This document shows, piece after piece, positions 42,001 through 50,660 of a stretch of 64,000 nt of DNA. The notes under the pieces were generated by a model. The model had not been told where the DNA came from. It saw only the letters and a list, made by a program, of their open reading frames with translations, and searched no databases. This stretch comes from Bugula neritina (Eukaryota; Bryozoa; Gymnolaemata; Cheilostomatida; Bugulidae). The stretch spans positions 5,914,207 through 5,978,206 of the forward strand of contig OZ037767.1 of the NCBI GenBank assembly GCA_964035545.1, given 5' to 3'. The translations under genes were made by a program, and so were the position numbers. Within the stretch, counting starts at the first letter, position 1. Each line of letters starts with the position of its first letter.

Positions 42001-45000
42001 TAAATGACATACACCCATCATGCATACAGTGGATTTCATATAAACATTTAGCAGCATATCTCAATACAGCTAGTGGGTATATTCAACAGCCTTAATGAAT
42101 AGATACCATTTATAGCTAAATATAGGACATGAGTTTCGACATTTAGTTGCCCGATTTAAATATGTAGTTATGTAGTTACAATATTGCAATATTAATTTAT
42201 TTCGAAATACTAAGAAATATACTTGATATAGCACACACCAAGCTTTTTCACAGAAAAAACAAGATACAACAGTCAAAGACGTTCTGGAATAAATTTAACC
42301 AAAAAGAAACCTATGAGTTGGAACTACTCAAGATATTTATAGTTTTTGATTTAGCATTGATACCGGATAGCAAGTTATCACATTTTATAGCATGTTTTCA
42401 AAAACTTCCAAATTACTGGTTAGAGATTGCTAGAAAAAACAATTCCCAGTAAGTTACAAAAATAAACAATTCATAAAATAAACGCAATATGGCTATACAT
42501 ACCTGTTATGATCATTCGGGAAGGGATCAATTGAGCTGTTATAAATACATGACAAAGCATGCCCATAGCAGTTGCACTCTTTGCAATAGTAAGGGTTGAT
42601 CTGGTCTCCCACCCTGAACGGCTTATCATTATATAGCGGGAGACACGTAGAACACTGGCTACCATCAGTATAACTAAGAGGGTCACACTCGCATATGTAT
42701 GGACGTACGGAAGTGTCACACGTCTCTGCGTGACCGTTACAGTCGCACCTATACGTATAACACATTGTGTCAGATATTCCTCATTAACAGCCAAAATAAA
42801 CCTCTTTAACTAATGATATGGCCACCCAAGATGTTATAGCAGACCGAATGGTTCTATTAGCAGCTCCAAGTTAGGGGTGACTGAGTGCAGTAGTTGAGGA
42901 TTCTTGAGTTTGGAGTCGGGGTTAATTAAAATCCCCCAACTCGAAACTCAAGAACCTCAAACTACTGCGCTCAATTACCCCTAACCTGGAGCTGCTGATA
43001 GAACCAGCAGACCACCCAAGAGTGGCTTCACTGCTGTAGGTCAGGTTGCATTGGTTACTCTGTGAGATGATACGATCTGATACAATGAATCTAGGCTAGT
43101 AAAAGCATTCGTTAAAAAAAACTTTCAGATATAAAAACATTTAAACACAGCCAGCAATTTAACTTTATCAGTGACATGAGATCTATATCTAAACAAGTTT
43201 ATTAAAAGTATAAATAAAAACTACAAACAGAAACTGGTAAGTTGTAAACACCATCCTGCGTGTCTCACCTGCCAGTGACCAGCAGCTCATAGATGCCAAA
43301 ATACTTATGCTGAGGATTGGTGACATAGTAGTGGTCTTTCAGCATTATGCGAACATTGCTAGCTTTAACAAAGCTGTAGAGATCAGGAGTGCTGTAGAAG
43401 TCATTGTGACCAGGCCGAGCTATAGGTGACTGCGATAAGATATTAAACGTGATGTTACCCCTAGAGTAGGGCAGGGCATTCGTACCTCTACTGTAAAAGA
43501 ACATAACAACTAGTTTAACCAGAGTCTGGTTTAGTTCACTTCAATCAAAACATCATGATTGGCATGGTTACTATGACAACAATCACAAAAAATCAGACAG
43601 ACTAATTTTGATAAAAAGTAATCATCAAATAATAATCCTCATGGTAAAAATCGCCATATAACAGGATGTTGGGTGAATAATAATTGCCATACTTTAGTGT
43701 TAGTGATAATGTGCAAAAAGCAGCAATATATAATTTCACTCGTGACTTTTTAAAATTTGACGACAGATTTGGTGAGTCGACATGATTCATTGCATCAGCT
43801 GGGTGTCACGCCTAGGGCTATGACATCATTAGCCGGCTGTCACACCTAGAGCTATGACCTCACTAGCCGGCAGTCACACCTAGAGCTATGACCTCACTAG
43901 CCGGGTGTCACACCTAGAGCTATGACATCATTAGCTGAGTGTCACATCTAGAGCTATGACCTCACTAGCCGGGTGTCACACCTAGAGCTATGACATCATT
44001 AGCTGAGTGTCACACCTAGAGCTATGACATCATCAGCTGGGTGTTACACCTAGAGCTATGACATCATCAGCTGGGTGTCACACCTAGAGCTATGACATCA
44101 TCAGCTGGGTGTCACACCTAGAGCTATGATATCATTAACCGGGTGTCACACCTAGAGCTATGATATCATCAGCTGGGTGTTACACCTAGAGCTATGACAT
44201 CATCAGCTGGGTGTCACACCTAGAGCTATGATATCATTAACCGGGTGTCACACCTAGAGCTATGATATCATCAGCTGGGTGTTACACCTAGAGCTATGAT
44301 ATCATTAACCGGGTGTCACACCTAGAGCTATGATATCATCAGCTGGGTGTTACACCTAGAGCTATGACATCATCAGCCGGGTGTCACACCTAGAGCTATG
44401 ACATCATACTCTACCAAACATGTCACCCATCAACTTTTAAGTTTGGAAACTATTTATCAAATTAACATTTTGTAAAGTCAGACAGAGTGAGTGCAGAATT
44501 ATTAAAGCGGTAGTGATAATAAATAATACTGTGTGGTATTATAAATCACATAATGTCATATAATGCATGTTTTACCCCAACTCGTCCATATACAGCAACC
44601 TTTAATTAAATTTACAGAACAAAATTTCAATACAAACTACAAATTGTGTGATTTTATTGTTTAATTATGTTGATATAAACTGCCTGAAAGAGTTGCTATG
44701 CACAAATGCAAATAAATAAAACTTGTTTCTTTTTTTTGCATTGTATATAATATAGTGCTGTAGCAATTAAATGATTAGGTTATATTTGTCAGGTAAAGGT
44801 CATAACTTGGGTAGAGCTTTCCAAACATTCACCCTATTTTTGCCTACTGTATTTCAAGCATTCAATCAAATTTCTACTTTTGCACAACGATTTCATCGTC
44901 TTTCAGACAAATGTTAATAATTCCACGACTGGAAAAAGACAACATCCATAGTCACCATTACTACATTTCTACACACTTACTTGGACAGTTGTAAGCAGTT

Positions 45001-48000
45001 TACACTGCTCGATGTTTCCAAGTCCCCATTATTCTCCATACCAAAATATGTTACACAGTTGTCAGCGTAGTACTGCCAGTCTTCCCATGATGCATCAGTC
45101 TTGTCAGCTTGTCTCTGAATATGGACAGCTTTAGGCAAGGGGCTATAAAACTGCAGCACTACGTAGAACACCTGTAAATAAACAATGTGTAACTCAGGCT
45201 GCTTTTATGAGCCAATACAAATATGCATATAGTATTATGCCATTTCTAAAAATTTCAGCAACAAAAATTAACAACTACAAAACTTGAAGACAAAAATGTA
45301 TCAGAGGTCAGGTTCAAAATATGGGCAAAACTCTAAAATTACATTTGTTTTGTAGCAGAAGAAGAAACAGATTACATGTTTATGTTGCAATTTTATTTAG
45401 AATTAATAAACATATGAATTTTCACCTTGCTTACCCATTTACCGTAAAAAAAACCTTGTAGATTTAAAAGCTGTACAACCTTTGATAGATGCTTAAAATG
45501 TCTATATTCAACTGTGAGACAGCTTCATCCATATAAATAGTACACCCAAAGAATACCGATTAAAAGGCTAAACTGCATTACATACACATATGTTTAAATT
45601 ACAAAAAAATTATAAAATGCCAGAAACCACTGTATGCATGTTTGGGTTTACCTGAAACGAATCTCCCAGATCCACAGTTATGTAGATCTCATCACTTTGG
45701 CTAGAGATCCAAATAGAGTTAGTGTCACCATCATTAACAAAGGACAACGGGTGGGCATACTGGCCAACCCTACAACAATTCCACTTACTCAAAAGACACA
45801 ACACATTTCCAACACACAACACTACATAGTACTATAATATGAGATCAGTGTTGGTTAGTCATTACCCTGGCATGAAGAGACAACTTCGGCAACTGGTGCA
45901 ACGAGTTGATTAATTTTTTTCACTAACACATGTTTTCAATTTTTTTCAAAAACTTTTCAAAACACAAAATGCAAAACCTATACTATGTCTGACCAAAAAC
46001 ACTTTTCTACTGAGTCACCACTTCTTACCCTGCCATATTCAAGATTAAGTTTCTTGCTATAAAATCTTCTTACCTGAGGACTTGATCTCCGGGGTTATCA
46101 CCCATGCCATTCTTAATACAGTATCTGACAAAGAACGGCTTCACTCTAGGATGACTAGGAGGGCACCTGCAAGCACTGTGTGCATGCAGTTTAGGCAGCG
46201 TGCCTGTCATCATTTCATTCATCTCTCTTTAAAAGTGTATTAATATGTCATTTACTCAACTTGATAGCAAATGATATTTTCATATCAGTTAGGGCTACAA
46301 TGTTAGAAAGGTCATAGTGTAACAAGGTATACATTTTATAGAACTAGCATACTATTTCAGAAATTATGTGTTTTTCCATTTGCTTTTGGTGTTTTAGTGT
46401 CTGTGTGAGAGTACACTATGTATGTGCTTACGTGTGAGTGTATTTGTGTGCCCGTATACGTGTATGTATATATTGTCAACTATAAAAATTAAAAATATAG
46501 TTCCTACATAGCTAGTATAAACACATTTATCCTACACTAAATAACACACACGTATATCTTAAACTAGTTAGTACAAACACATACATCTCACACTAGTTAG
46601 TATATGACAAATTGTTACCTGTTACTAAGCGTTTCACTGTACCACCTCAGATCTTGTAGCCGACCAACAAATTGATGGGTGTCATTATTACCCAGCCCAA
46701 CTCTCACTGTGCCAGTATTATCCAAAATCTGAGCCTCCAAAAGACTAGCTACTACTGGCGAAGAGCCAACTTCGGTGCCATCAATAAATATATTTATGAA
46801 TTTGCTATATATCTAAAAACAGATAATAAAGTAGTACTATTCTAGCGCATGTACAGGTGAAGTTGGAGACTTTATTTTAGATTTCAATAAGAGCAGACCA
46901 GGTGAACATTCTAAACTTTGATACTTTCAGAGTATGTGCTTATAATAAGAGCTTTAGTCATGACCCTGTCATAGAAGATAACTCCACATAAATGTTGCAA
47001 TACTTGACAAAAAGAGCTGATGAATTCAGATGTTCAAATTAATATTTTACAAGTCTTTAAAGAAAATGCAAAAAGAATAGTTGCCCTGTGACCTGAACAG
47101 GGCAAAGGTGAGGATAAGTGTAGTAGATTTGTGGGTTCTGAATAAATTAGGCAGAGAAAATAACTCCTTGTGCAGTGAGAGATAAGAAAATATTGCGAGT
47201 AAAATGGTATTTATTGTGATATACATAAATTCTTCTTCTATGAGCTCCAGCTGTAGACTGAATTACAACTGCGAGCTCGCCTCTTTATATAGTGCACATA
47301 AGGTTTGTTCCAGAAACTTTGACCGATCTTCAGCCGAAGATCGGTATGTCGGATTCCCGACTGACCGACAATCGGTCAGTCGGGAATCCGACACTCTGAA
47401 CTTTAGTCGAAGCTGATTTACACAAAACAAACGAGTAAGAGTAAAAAAATGTTATAAACACAAAAACAAAAATAAAAGGGAGGATAACTCTGAAAACCAT
47501 TACACAGGGAATATCTGTGTAAGTAACTGCCTGAACATACCTGAATAGCAACGTGACTCCACTGGAGAGGCGGAATGTAATTATCATTAAACTGAGAAGT
47601 GGCGACTCCATCAGCGGTGAGATAAACAATAGTTATTCTATCAGAAGAGATCAACAGTTGGAATATAGTTGTTCCATCTAAACTCTGCTTGTCAACAATA
47701 GTCCTGTAATGAAGCGGTAAATTCAAAACCATATAAAAACAAAGTCTATCTTCCAGCCCATAATGTATAGAATCTCATTTGAGTCATCAATTATATTAAG
47801 AGTAAGTTTGAAAATCATGTTTTCATTTTAGCATTTTTTCATACGTACAAAGCTCTGAAAGATAACAAGCATGATATAAATAAACAAGCAATAATGAATA
47901 TACAACACCAACGCACAATGAGCAATGTATACCAAACGCTACTAAAGCACATAAATAGGCTGCAACACTTTACCCCGTGTTTCCAGGAAACTGTCTTATC

Positions 48001-48541
48001 CAGAAACCAACAGTAAGTTGTCCAACAGAGCCAATAGTGAGAGATTGCTCTGGTGTGAGGTAGCAGTCTCCATCAGCTGCAAACATAAAACACTGATAAA
48101 GTTGAGAGAACTTGCTATTATCAAATGCTAAGGCAAGCATCACAAACAAAACAAAGAAAAAAATTTTCTATAATAATAACAGTTACCTAAAAAGTTAGCT
48201 GAGAATGTTGTCAAATTAGTTCCGACATTGATAGTATCTTTAGTAACACAGACATCATAGTTTGATGCCGTCAACAGCGAAGAATGTAAAGGAAGTTCGT
48301 ATCTCAAAGGACATGCTTGATCGCAATTATCAAACACACAGGTGCTGACAGACTCTGCAGAAGTTGTACTTCGGCAGAAAGTAGATCTAGTAGGAGTTCC
48401 ACAACTACTCGAAGTTGGAGAGGTGCTTATTGGCCTCTCTCTAGCCAGATTAGAAAGAGGTGGAAAAACTCGATAATTTTGGCACGATACTAGCGTGACA
48501 CAAAAAAGGTATACTGCTAAAACTCGATAGCATAAATGCAT
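44..48541 (-). CDS. USH2A: Usherin (USH2A) homologue, 76 coding exons, C-terminus beyond the window
   Basis: Giant multi-exon gene. Usherin in vertebrates is a very large, mostly extracellular protein of stereocilia ankle links and the photoreceptor periciliary membrane, partnering ADGRV1 and whirlin. A ciliary-base or adhesion role here is inference. I traced 76 exons by reading frame, AG/GT borders and phase; the phases chain without a break to about 4,513 residues, and most introns are phase 1. Order: signal peptide, LamG-like, laminin N-terminal domain, ten laminin-EGF, four FN3, two LamG, FN3 array, CC-rich insert, FN3 array. This is the usherin order, and laminins and other FN3 proteins do not share it. 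The start is the ATG at 48541 (A at -3) followed by a hydrophobic signal sequence. Human usherin is about 5,200 residues, so roughly 700 should lie to the left, including the membrane segment and PDZ-binding tail. Introns are mostly a few hundred bases. Exon borders are listed in the domain entries. Confidence 0.95.
1329..1488. repeat. 8-bp TATATATG-type microsatellite
   Basis: About 20 tandem copies of the 8-base unit TATATATG with a few variants (for example GTATGTATG at about 1419). It lies in the usherin intron between exons 75 and 76, starting about 50 bases downstream of the exon 75 donor. Purine and pyrimidine alternate throughout. Confidence 0.93.
2225..2970. repeat. 12-bp minisatellite (unit GTAGAGTAGTAA), about 60 copies
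   Basis: Nearly uninterrupted 12-base unit with single-base variants (GTAGACTAGTAA, GTGGAGTAGTAA, GTAGAGAGGTAA, GTAGAATAGTAA). The variant pattern recurs in blocks, showing amplification of multi-unit segments. It lies in the usherin intron between exons 74 and 75 and ends about 25 bases from the exon 74 donor (2996). Because 12 is a multiple of 3, several frames on both strands stay open, producing long but meaningless frames. Confidence 0.95.
7420..7492. repeat. Three tandem copies of a 28-bp segment spanning a splice acceptor
   Basis: The segment containing the exon 66 acceptor (minus strand TTTATACAG/GTTCTGCTATA) is present three times with a 28-base period, the outermost copy slightly diverged. 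Only the acceptor at 7438 keeps frame. It overlaps the beginning of exon 66 of usherin. Confidence 0.85.
10316..10489. repeat. 19-bp AT-rich minisatellite
   Basis: About nine tandem copies of the unit AGTATACACTGTATTATAT with scattered substitutions. It lies in the usherin intron between exons 59 and 60, close to the exon 60 acceptor. Confidence 0.9.
10746..10788. repeat. Inverted repeat next to the exon 59 donor
   Basis: Perfect 11-base arms ATGACGTCTGC / GCAGACGTCAT separated by 21 bases, beginning 8 bases inside the intron after the exon 59 donor of usherin (10796). In the pre-mRNA it would form a hairpin directly downstream of the 5' splice site. Confidence 0.85.
11601..14203 (-). other. 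USH2A: Usherin exons 54-58: cysteine-pair-rich block inserted in an FN3 domain
   Basis: Exons 14004-14203, 13456-13580, 12935-13122, 12177-12357 and 11601-11765 (about residues 3131-3416). I count 13 adjacent CC pairs, most as CCG or CCNG, for example [56 protein letters not shown] and VQCCGVE. Exon 55 must end at 13456: only that donor (AATG/GTGTGT) gives the phase needed by exon 56 and rebuilds VCCNG-MLHD. The exon 53 side (RYSLYRRN) and the exon 58-59 side ([14 protein letters not shown] then [12 protein letters not shown]) are the two halves of one FN3, so the block sits in an FN3 loop. From memory, vertebrate usherin has a similar cysteine-rich stretch at this place. Confidence 0.82.
13636..13872 (+). 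mobile_element. tRNA-derived SINE copy with perfect 18-bp target-site duplication
   Basis: The element 13654-13854 is flanked by identical 18-base direct repeats ATATAAGTTATCAGGGAA (13636-13653 and 13855-13872). Its 5' part is tRNA-like but diverged; its 3' half (from CATCCAGTCATAATTGCTCC to GGGATAGTAACTATAAACTC) matches the copies at 17481 and 32835. It lies in the usherin intron between exons 54 and 55, antisense to the gene. Confidence 0.85.
15581..15735 (+). mobile_element. Possible diverged SINE head with internal 21-bp tandem duplication
   Basis: The stretch GGGTTAAAACTCCCAGAAAG followed by ACTGCTGGT resembles the B-box region of the copy at 17481 (GGGTTCAATTCCCAGTAAAG). Upstream is an A-box-like GGTCAAGTGGTTACAGTA, and between them a segment containing ATGCTAGGTGCAGGTCACAG is repeated about 2.5 times. 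The characteristic 3' tail is absent. Confidence 0.4.
17465..17709 (+). mobile_element. tRNA-derived SINE copy with intact A and B boxes
   Basis: The element runs from about 17481 to 17695. It begins GGAGCAGCCGTGGTCTAGGG (A box TGGTCTAGGGATTAGAG) and has a B box GGTTCAATTCC at 17535-17545, as in a tRNA gene. The tRNA-unrelated body and 3' tail (GGAATAGTGACTATAAACTT) are shared with the other copies. The flanks GAATTATCATTCAT (17465-17478) and GAACTATTATTCAT (17696-17709) look like a 14-base target duplication with two mismatches. It lies in the usherin intron between exons 49 and 50. Confidence 0.87.
18351..18456. repeat. Tandem duplication of about 50 bp in an intron
   Basis: Two copies of a segment with TTTGAATAGAAA and GATATATTTGTAGAACTATT (roughly 18351-18402 and 18410-18456). 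It lies in the usherin intron between exons 47 and 48. Confidence 0.7.
20289..20375. repeat. Short tandem array of TATTGACAGG-like units
   Basis: Eleven-base units (AGATATTGACA, GGTATTGACAA, GTATTGGC) are repeated about seven times, with a higher-order period of about 33 bases duplicated. It lies in the usherin intron between exons 44 and 45. Confidence 0.75.
27707..31667 (-). other. USH2A: Usherin exons 25-32: two laminin G domains
   Basis: LamG1: end of exon 25 plus 30992-31123, 30406-30537, 29930-30030 and 29327-29507. LamG2: 28822-29078, 28258-28463 and 27707-27873 (exon 29 ends between the two). LamG1 shows [51 protein letters not shown] and [11 protein letters not shown]. LamG2 shows [36 protein letters not shown] and [12 protein letters not shown]. 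Both end with the expected Cys pair (YGCPTD and DGCPAV). The domains span about residues 1500-1885. Confidence 0.92.
30885..30990. repeat. AT-rich tandem repeat with ATAAACACACAATA core
   Basis: About four units of roughly 27 bases (TACACTATATATAAACACAC, AATA) abut the exon 26 donor of usherin at 30992. Confidence 0.7.
32816..32936 (-). mobile_element. 5'-truncated SINE copy, inverted, with 19-bp target-site duplication
   Basis: Only the 3' half of the same SINE is present (about 32835-32917, minus strand): AATTTAACAAAAGCCCCTTC, TATCAGGGG and GGGATAGCGACTATAAACTT. It is flanked by direct repeats ATTAAAATCTCTACCATAA (32816-32834) and the same with one T for C (32918-32936). Such 5' truncation is typical of LINE-driven retrotransposition. 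It lies in the usherin intron between exons 23 and 24. Confidence 0.82.
33473..33590. mobile_element. Foldback (MITE-like) element, copy 1
   Basis: An imperfect inverted repeat: the left arm reads AGCAGCTCCGAGTTTGTGCA then GTAGTTTAGAGTTCTCAAG, and the right arm, reversed, reads AGCCAGCTCCGAGTTGGGG, GGAGTGCAGTAATTTGGAG. It resembles copy 2 at 42850-43005. It lies in the usherin intron between exons 22 and 23. Confidence 0.7.
36479..42748 (-). other. USH2A: Usherin exons 9-17: ten laminin-type EGF domains
   Basis: Exons 42503-42748, 41823-41997, 41333-41525, 40854-41013, 40207-40349, 39046-39228, 37452-37655, 36906-37071 and 36479-36642 (about residues 480-1024). Ten domain starts are visible in order: [74 protein letters not shown] and CDCSPAGS. 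Each is followed by the G-x-C-x-C-K and GxxCDxC motifs of laminin-EGF repeats. The number, ten, equals that of human usherin. Exon borders fall inside domains, so single exons are not whole domains. The sixth repeat is the most divergent, with CSAHC in place of the usual CxC. Confidence 0.93.
42850..43005. mobile_element. Foldback (MITE-like) element, copy 2
   Basis: A long inverted repeat of about 70-base arms with a short AT loop. The left arm starts GGTTCTATTAGCAGCTCC and the right arm, reversed, starts GGTTCTATCAGCAGCTCC. The two arms agree along most of their length (TTAGGGGT, GCAGTAGTT, TTCTTGAGTTT). It lies in the usherin intron between exons 8 and 9. Confidence 0.82.
43269..46166 (-). 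other. USH2A: Usherin exons 5-8: laminin N-terminal (domain VI-like) domain
   Basis: Exons 46074-46166, 45652-45769, 44981-45171 and 43269-43490 (about residues 272-479). Recognised by the run [17 protein letters not shown], the calcium-site-like [31 protein letters not shown], the [12 protein letters not shown] strand and the closing [15 protein letters not shown] that leads straight into the first laminin-EGF repeat. In the laminin/usherin/netrin families this domain mediates extracellular interactions. Many human Usher type IIa missense variants fall in the equivalent region (family knowledge). The intron between exons 7 and 8 carries the 34-bp satellite. Confidence 0.9.
43803..44410. repeat. 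34-bp satellite, 18 tandem copies
   Basis: The unit is 34 bases, containing GTCACACCTAGAGCTATGAC followed by ATCATCAGCTGGGT. I count 18 copies, each exactly 34 bases except the last, which is truncated. Variants (CTCACTAGCCGG, ATCATTAGCTGA, GATATCATTAACCG, GTTACACC) are arranged in blocks. It lies in the usherin intron between exons 7 and 8. There are no unique spacers. Confidence 0.95.
46619..48541 (-). other. USH2A: Usherin exons 1-4: signal peptide and LamG-like domain
   Basis: Exons 48187-48541, 47974-48076, 47541-47703 and 46619-46812 (residues 1 to about 271). Residues 1-20 are a signal peptide with a hydrophobic core ending VTLVSC. Then comes a short Cys-containing segment ([13 protein letters not shown]), followed by a concanavalin/LamG-like fold: the strand [12 protein letters not shown], then [21 protein letters not shown] and [11 protein letters not shown]. 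Vertebrate usherin has the same LamG-like module before its laminin N-terminal domain. Exon 1 ends in phase 1, exon 2 in phase 2, exon 3 in phase 0 and exon 4 in phase 2; each join keeps the frame. Confidence 0.88.
47322..47392. repeat. Two adjacent perfect hairpins
   Basis: The first has 10-base arms ACCGATCTTC / GAAGATCGGT around the loop AGCC (47322-47345). The second has 21-base arms (47348-47368 and 47372-47392, perfect complement) around a CAA loop. Both arms contain the GACCGA / TCGGTC motif. They lie in the usherin intron between exons 3 and 4. Confidence 0.93.
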
Positions 48542-49269
48542 TTTTGTCTAAAATAGTTTTAGGTAACTTAGATGTTACAGTCCAAATGTAGAAACATATC
48601 TTCCTTGCTTCTTCAGTTGAACTTTTTCTAAAATATAAAAATCAGCCATTGAAAATTATACCAATAATTGAACCTCAATTGTTTCAATATTGAGACAATT
48701 TATCTTATTTGCAGGTTTTGCTAGCAAAACAACACTCATCGTAACATGGCAAACCTAATAAACAACAGCAACTATGCAACAACTAAATAGTTGTTTAGGA
48801 CTAATAAATTATGTCTTTGAAATTAATTTATTTGCTACAATTTTTCAGTATAATTAGTAAACGTAGTAACACAAAAAATATGAACAGAATATCTTAGAAG
48901 TTCCAAGCTTCATGGTACTTGAAGCCATTTGAAAGCCGCTTCTCTACGCATCAAAATTGAGATTAAAAAATAGGTTGAAAGACAGAAACCATCAATTGCT
49001 ACTTGTCTATTTGTGAACTTTAGAACCTATCAGTGACTCACTACCATTAGACAAAAACCTTAATTTTAATTTAGCAACACTAATTAAATACATGAGTGTC
49101 TAATAAGTAATGAATAACGGTAAAATAATCAGTATGACCATGAGTATCACTATGACTATGACAATCGCTGTATTCATATTTATATTGAAAGTAATATTGA
49201 TATTCGGATACAATATCATATTCATGTTGAGTGTGACCTTGATATCTAAAGTTAGACTGAGATTCAAGA

Positions 49270-49390
49270 TTGAGTACATCACTAAGAGTAACTGTAAGAG
49301 TTATACTTATAGTTATACTTATAGTAACACTAACACTAACAGTAAGTGTAACACTAACTGTGTCTGTAAGATGTAAGTGTAGGCAAAGTA
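49270..49390. repeat. 6-bp degenerate tandem repeat (AGTTATACTTAT / AGTAACACTAAC)
   Basis: A hexamer-based array that grades from AGTTATACTTATAG to AGTAACACTAACAGTAAGTG. It sits in the upstream region shared by usherin and GNPNAT1. Open frames over it are low-complexity (VSVTISITI) and not credible proteins. Confidence 0.75.
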
Positions 49391-50112
49391 TAACTATAAG
49401 CAAAAGTAAATAATTTAATGCTAGAAGTAGAAGTTGAGGTAGATAATATAACAACAAGTATAGTTGATTGAGAAAAGCTGTATGAAAATTTTTATATTGC
49501 ACTGTAACATGAAGCACCACTCTTATATGGTAAAGGCAAATGAAAACCAACTCATTGTGATAGCTTTCGATAAACTAGAGGCTCGCTACAACGTTAAGAA
49601 GCTTCATTGGAAACCACTTCGCATTTGTGCGAAACTAAGGTTTCCGCAGGTACCCAAATTGATCGATTATTTCGATTCAAATTAATTTTATATAACGCTT
49701 TTTCTGCAAATGATCTTATAAGCTTGGCATTGTTTTAGAACAAAACGCAATTCATAGTAACGGTATTGCCGAGTCATGGACACTTTATTTCCGTTGACTG
49801 CATAAACTAATCATTGGGGTTGCCCAATCACACTGACGTTTTAAATTTGATTCACAGTCAATTGTAATAAATATAATCACCTACTCTAATGCTGACTGCA
49901 TCAGTAAACTTTAATTTTGTGTAATATACACGCAATTAGTAATTACGCATGTGATTTTTGACGTATCAGTCTTCTCGTTGAACTAGTAGTAGTACGACTG
50001 CTGTTACTTGTACTTGTAGTTGTTAGCTGTTAGACTTTCACTTAGACTTAGTGTCAGTGTGAGTGTCTGCTATTCACTGTCACACTCACCGAGTGACTGC
50101 CAGTGCGACGAC

Positions 50113-50380
50113 TGGTAGTAGTCGTAGGAGACGTAGATGTAGTAGCGGTGGTAGTAGTACTAGTAGTAGTGGTGGTAGTACTAGTACTCTACTACTACTG
50201 GTAGTAGTGGTGGTGGTAGTACTACTACTAGTAGTAGTGGTAGTACTAGTAGTGGTGGTGGTAGTACTAGTAGTACTACCACCACTAGTAGTAGTAGTAG
50301 TAGTACTAGTAGTGGTAGTGATACGGACAGTGATATTGATAGTAGTAGTAGCAGCAATAGTAGTAGTATTTTATCGTTAA
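50113..50380. repeat. Triplet-rich (GTA/GTG/ACT) low-complexity tract
   Basis: Dense TAG, TGG, TAC and ACT triplets, with runs such as AGTAGTAGTAGTAGTACTAG and GGTGGTGGTAGTACTAG. Many local palindromes (GTACTAGTAC, ACTAGT) occur. It lies about 300 bases upstream of the GNPNAT1 start codon, possibly in its promoter or first intron. Confidence 0.9.
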
Positions 50381-50660
50381 TCTGTTTGTGTCAAATTTAA
50401 ACATATTTTATAATTTTTTGTTCTGTAAAGTGCAGAAAATCGTTTAATGGAAGTTTTTTAAGGAAATGTATTCATAATAGTAATCTTGTAAATAGGCATT
50501 GTGAAAATTTTAAAATGTGCATTATTCAATACTATTTTGCTTCTCTAGTTGAGCATGTTGTGAAAAAGTATACAATTTAAAAAAGATTTTTAGATTTAAT
50601 GTTGCATTTTGATACAGTGCACTAGTTACATTGCCATACCTACAATTTTATTGCAGTGCT

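Larger units (their letters stand above)
48542..50660. other. Shared upstream region between usherin and GNPNAT1
   Basis: About 2.1 kb lies between the two divergently oriented start codons. It must hold both 5' UTRs and promoters, or one shared promoter. Just above the usherin ATG on the minus strand lies a possible UTR acceptor (TTTTAG near 48630). On the plus side an acceptor (TTGCAG, 50651-50656) precedes the GNPNAT1 ATG by four bases, so a non-coding first exon lies upstream. I could not place that exon, a TATA box or a CpG island. Repeats occupy 49270-49390 and 50113-50380. A short open frame at 49464-49685 (73 codons, ending LRICAKLRFPQVPKLIDYF) matches nothing I recognise. Confidence 0.5.

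Noticed and set aside
43803-44410. CRISPR-like regular array
   Set aside because: Units are head-to-tail with no unique spacers, and the locus is a eukaryotic intron; it is a satellite.
36479-46166. A laminin subunit or netrin gene
   Set aside because: The laminin N-terminal and EGF block is followed by FN3, two LamG and a long FN3 array, an order found in usherin and not in laminins or netrins.
50063-50380. Open frame of Ser, Gly, Val and Leu runs
   Set aside because: It is translation of a triplet-rich low-complexity tract.
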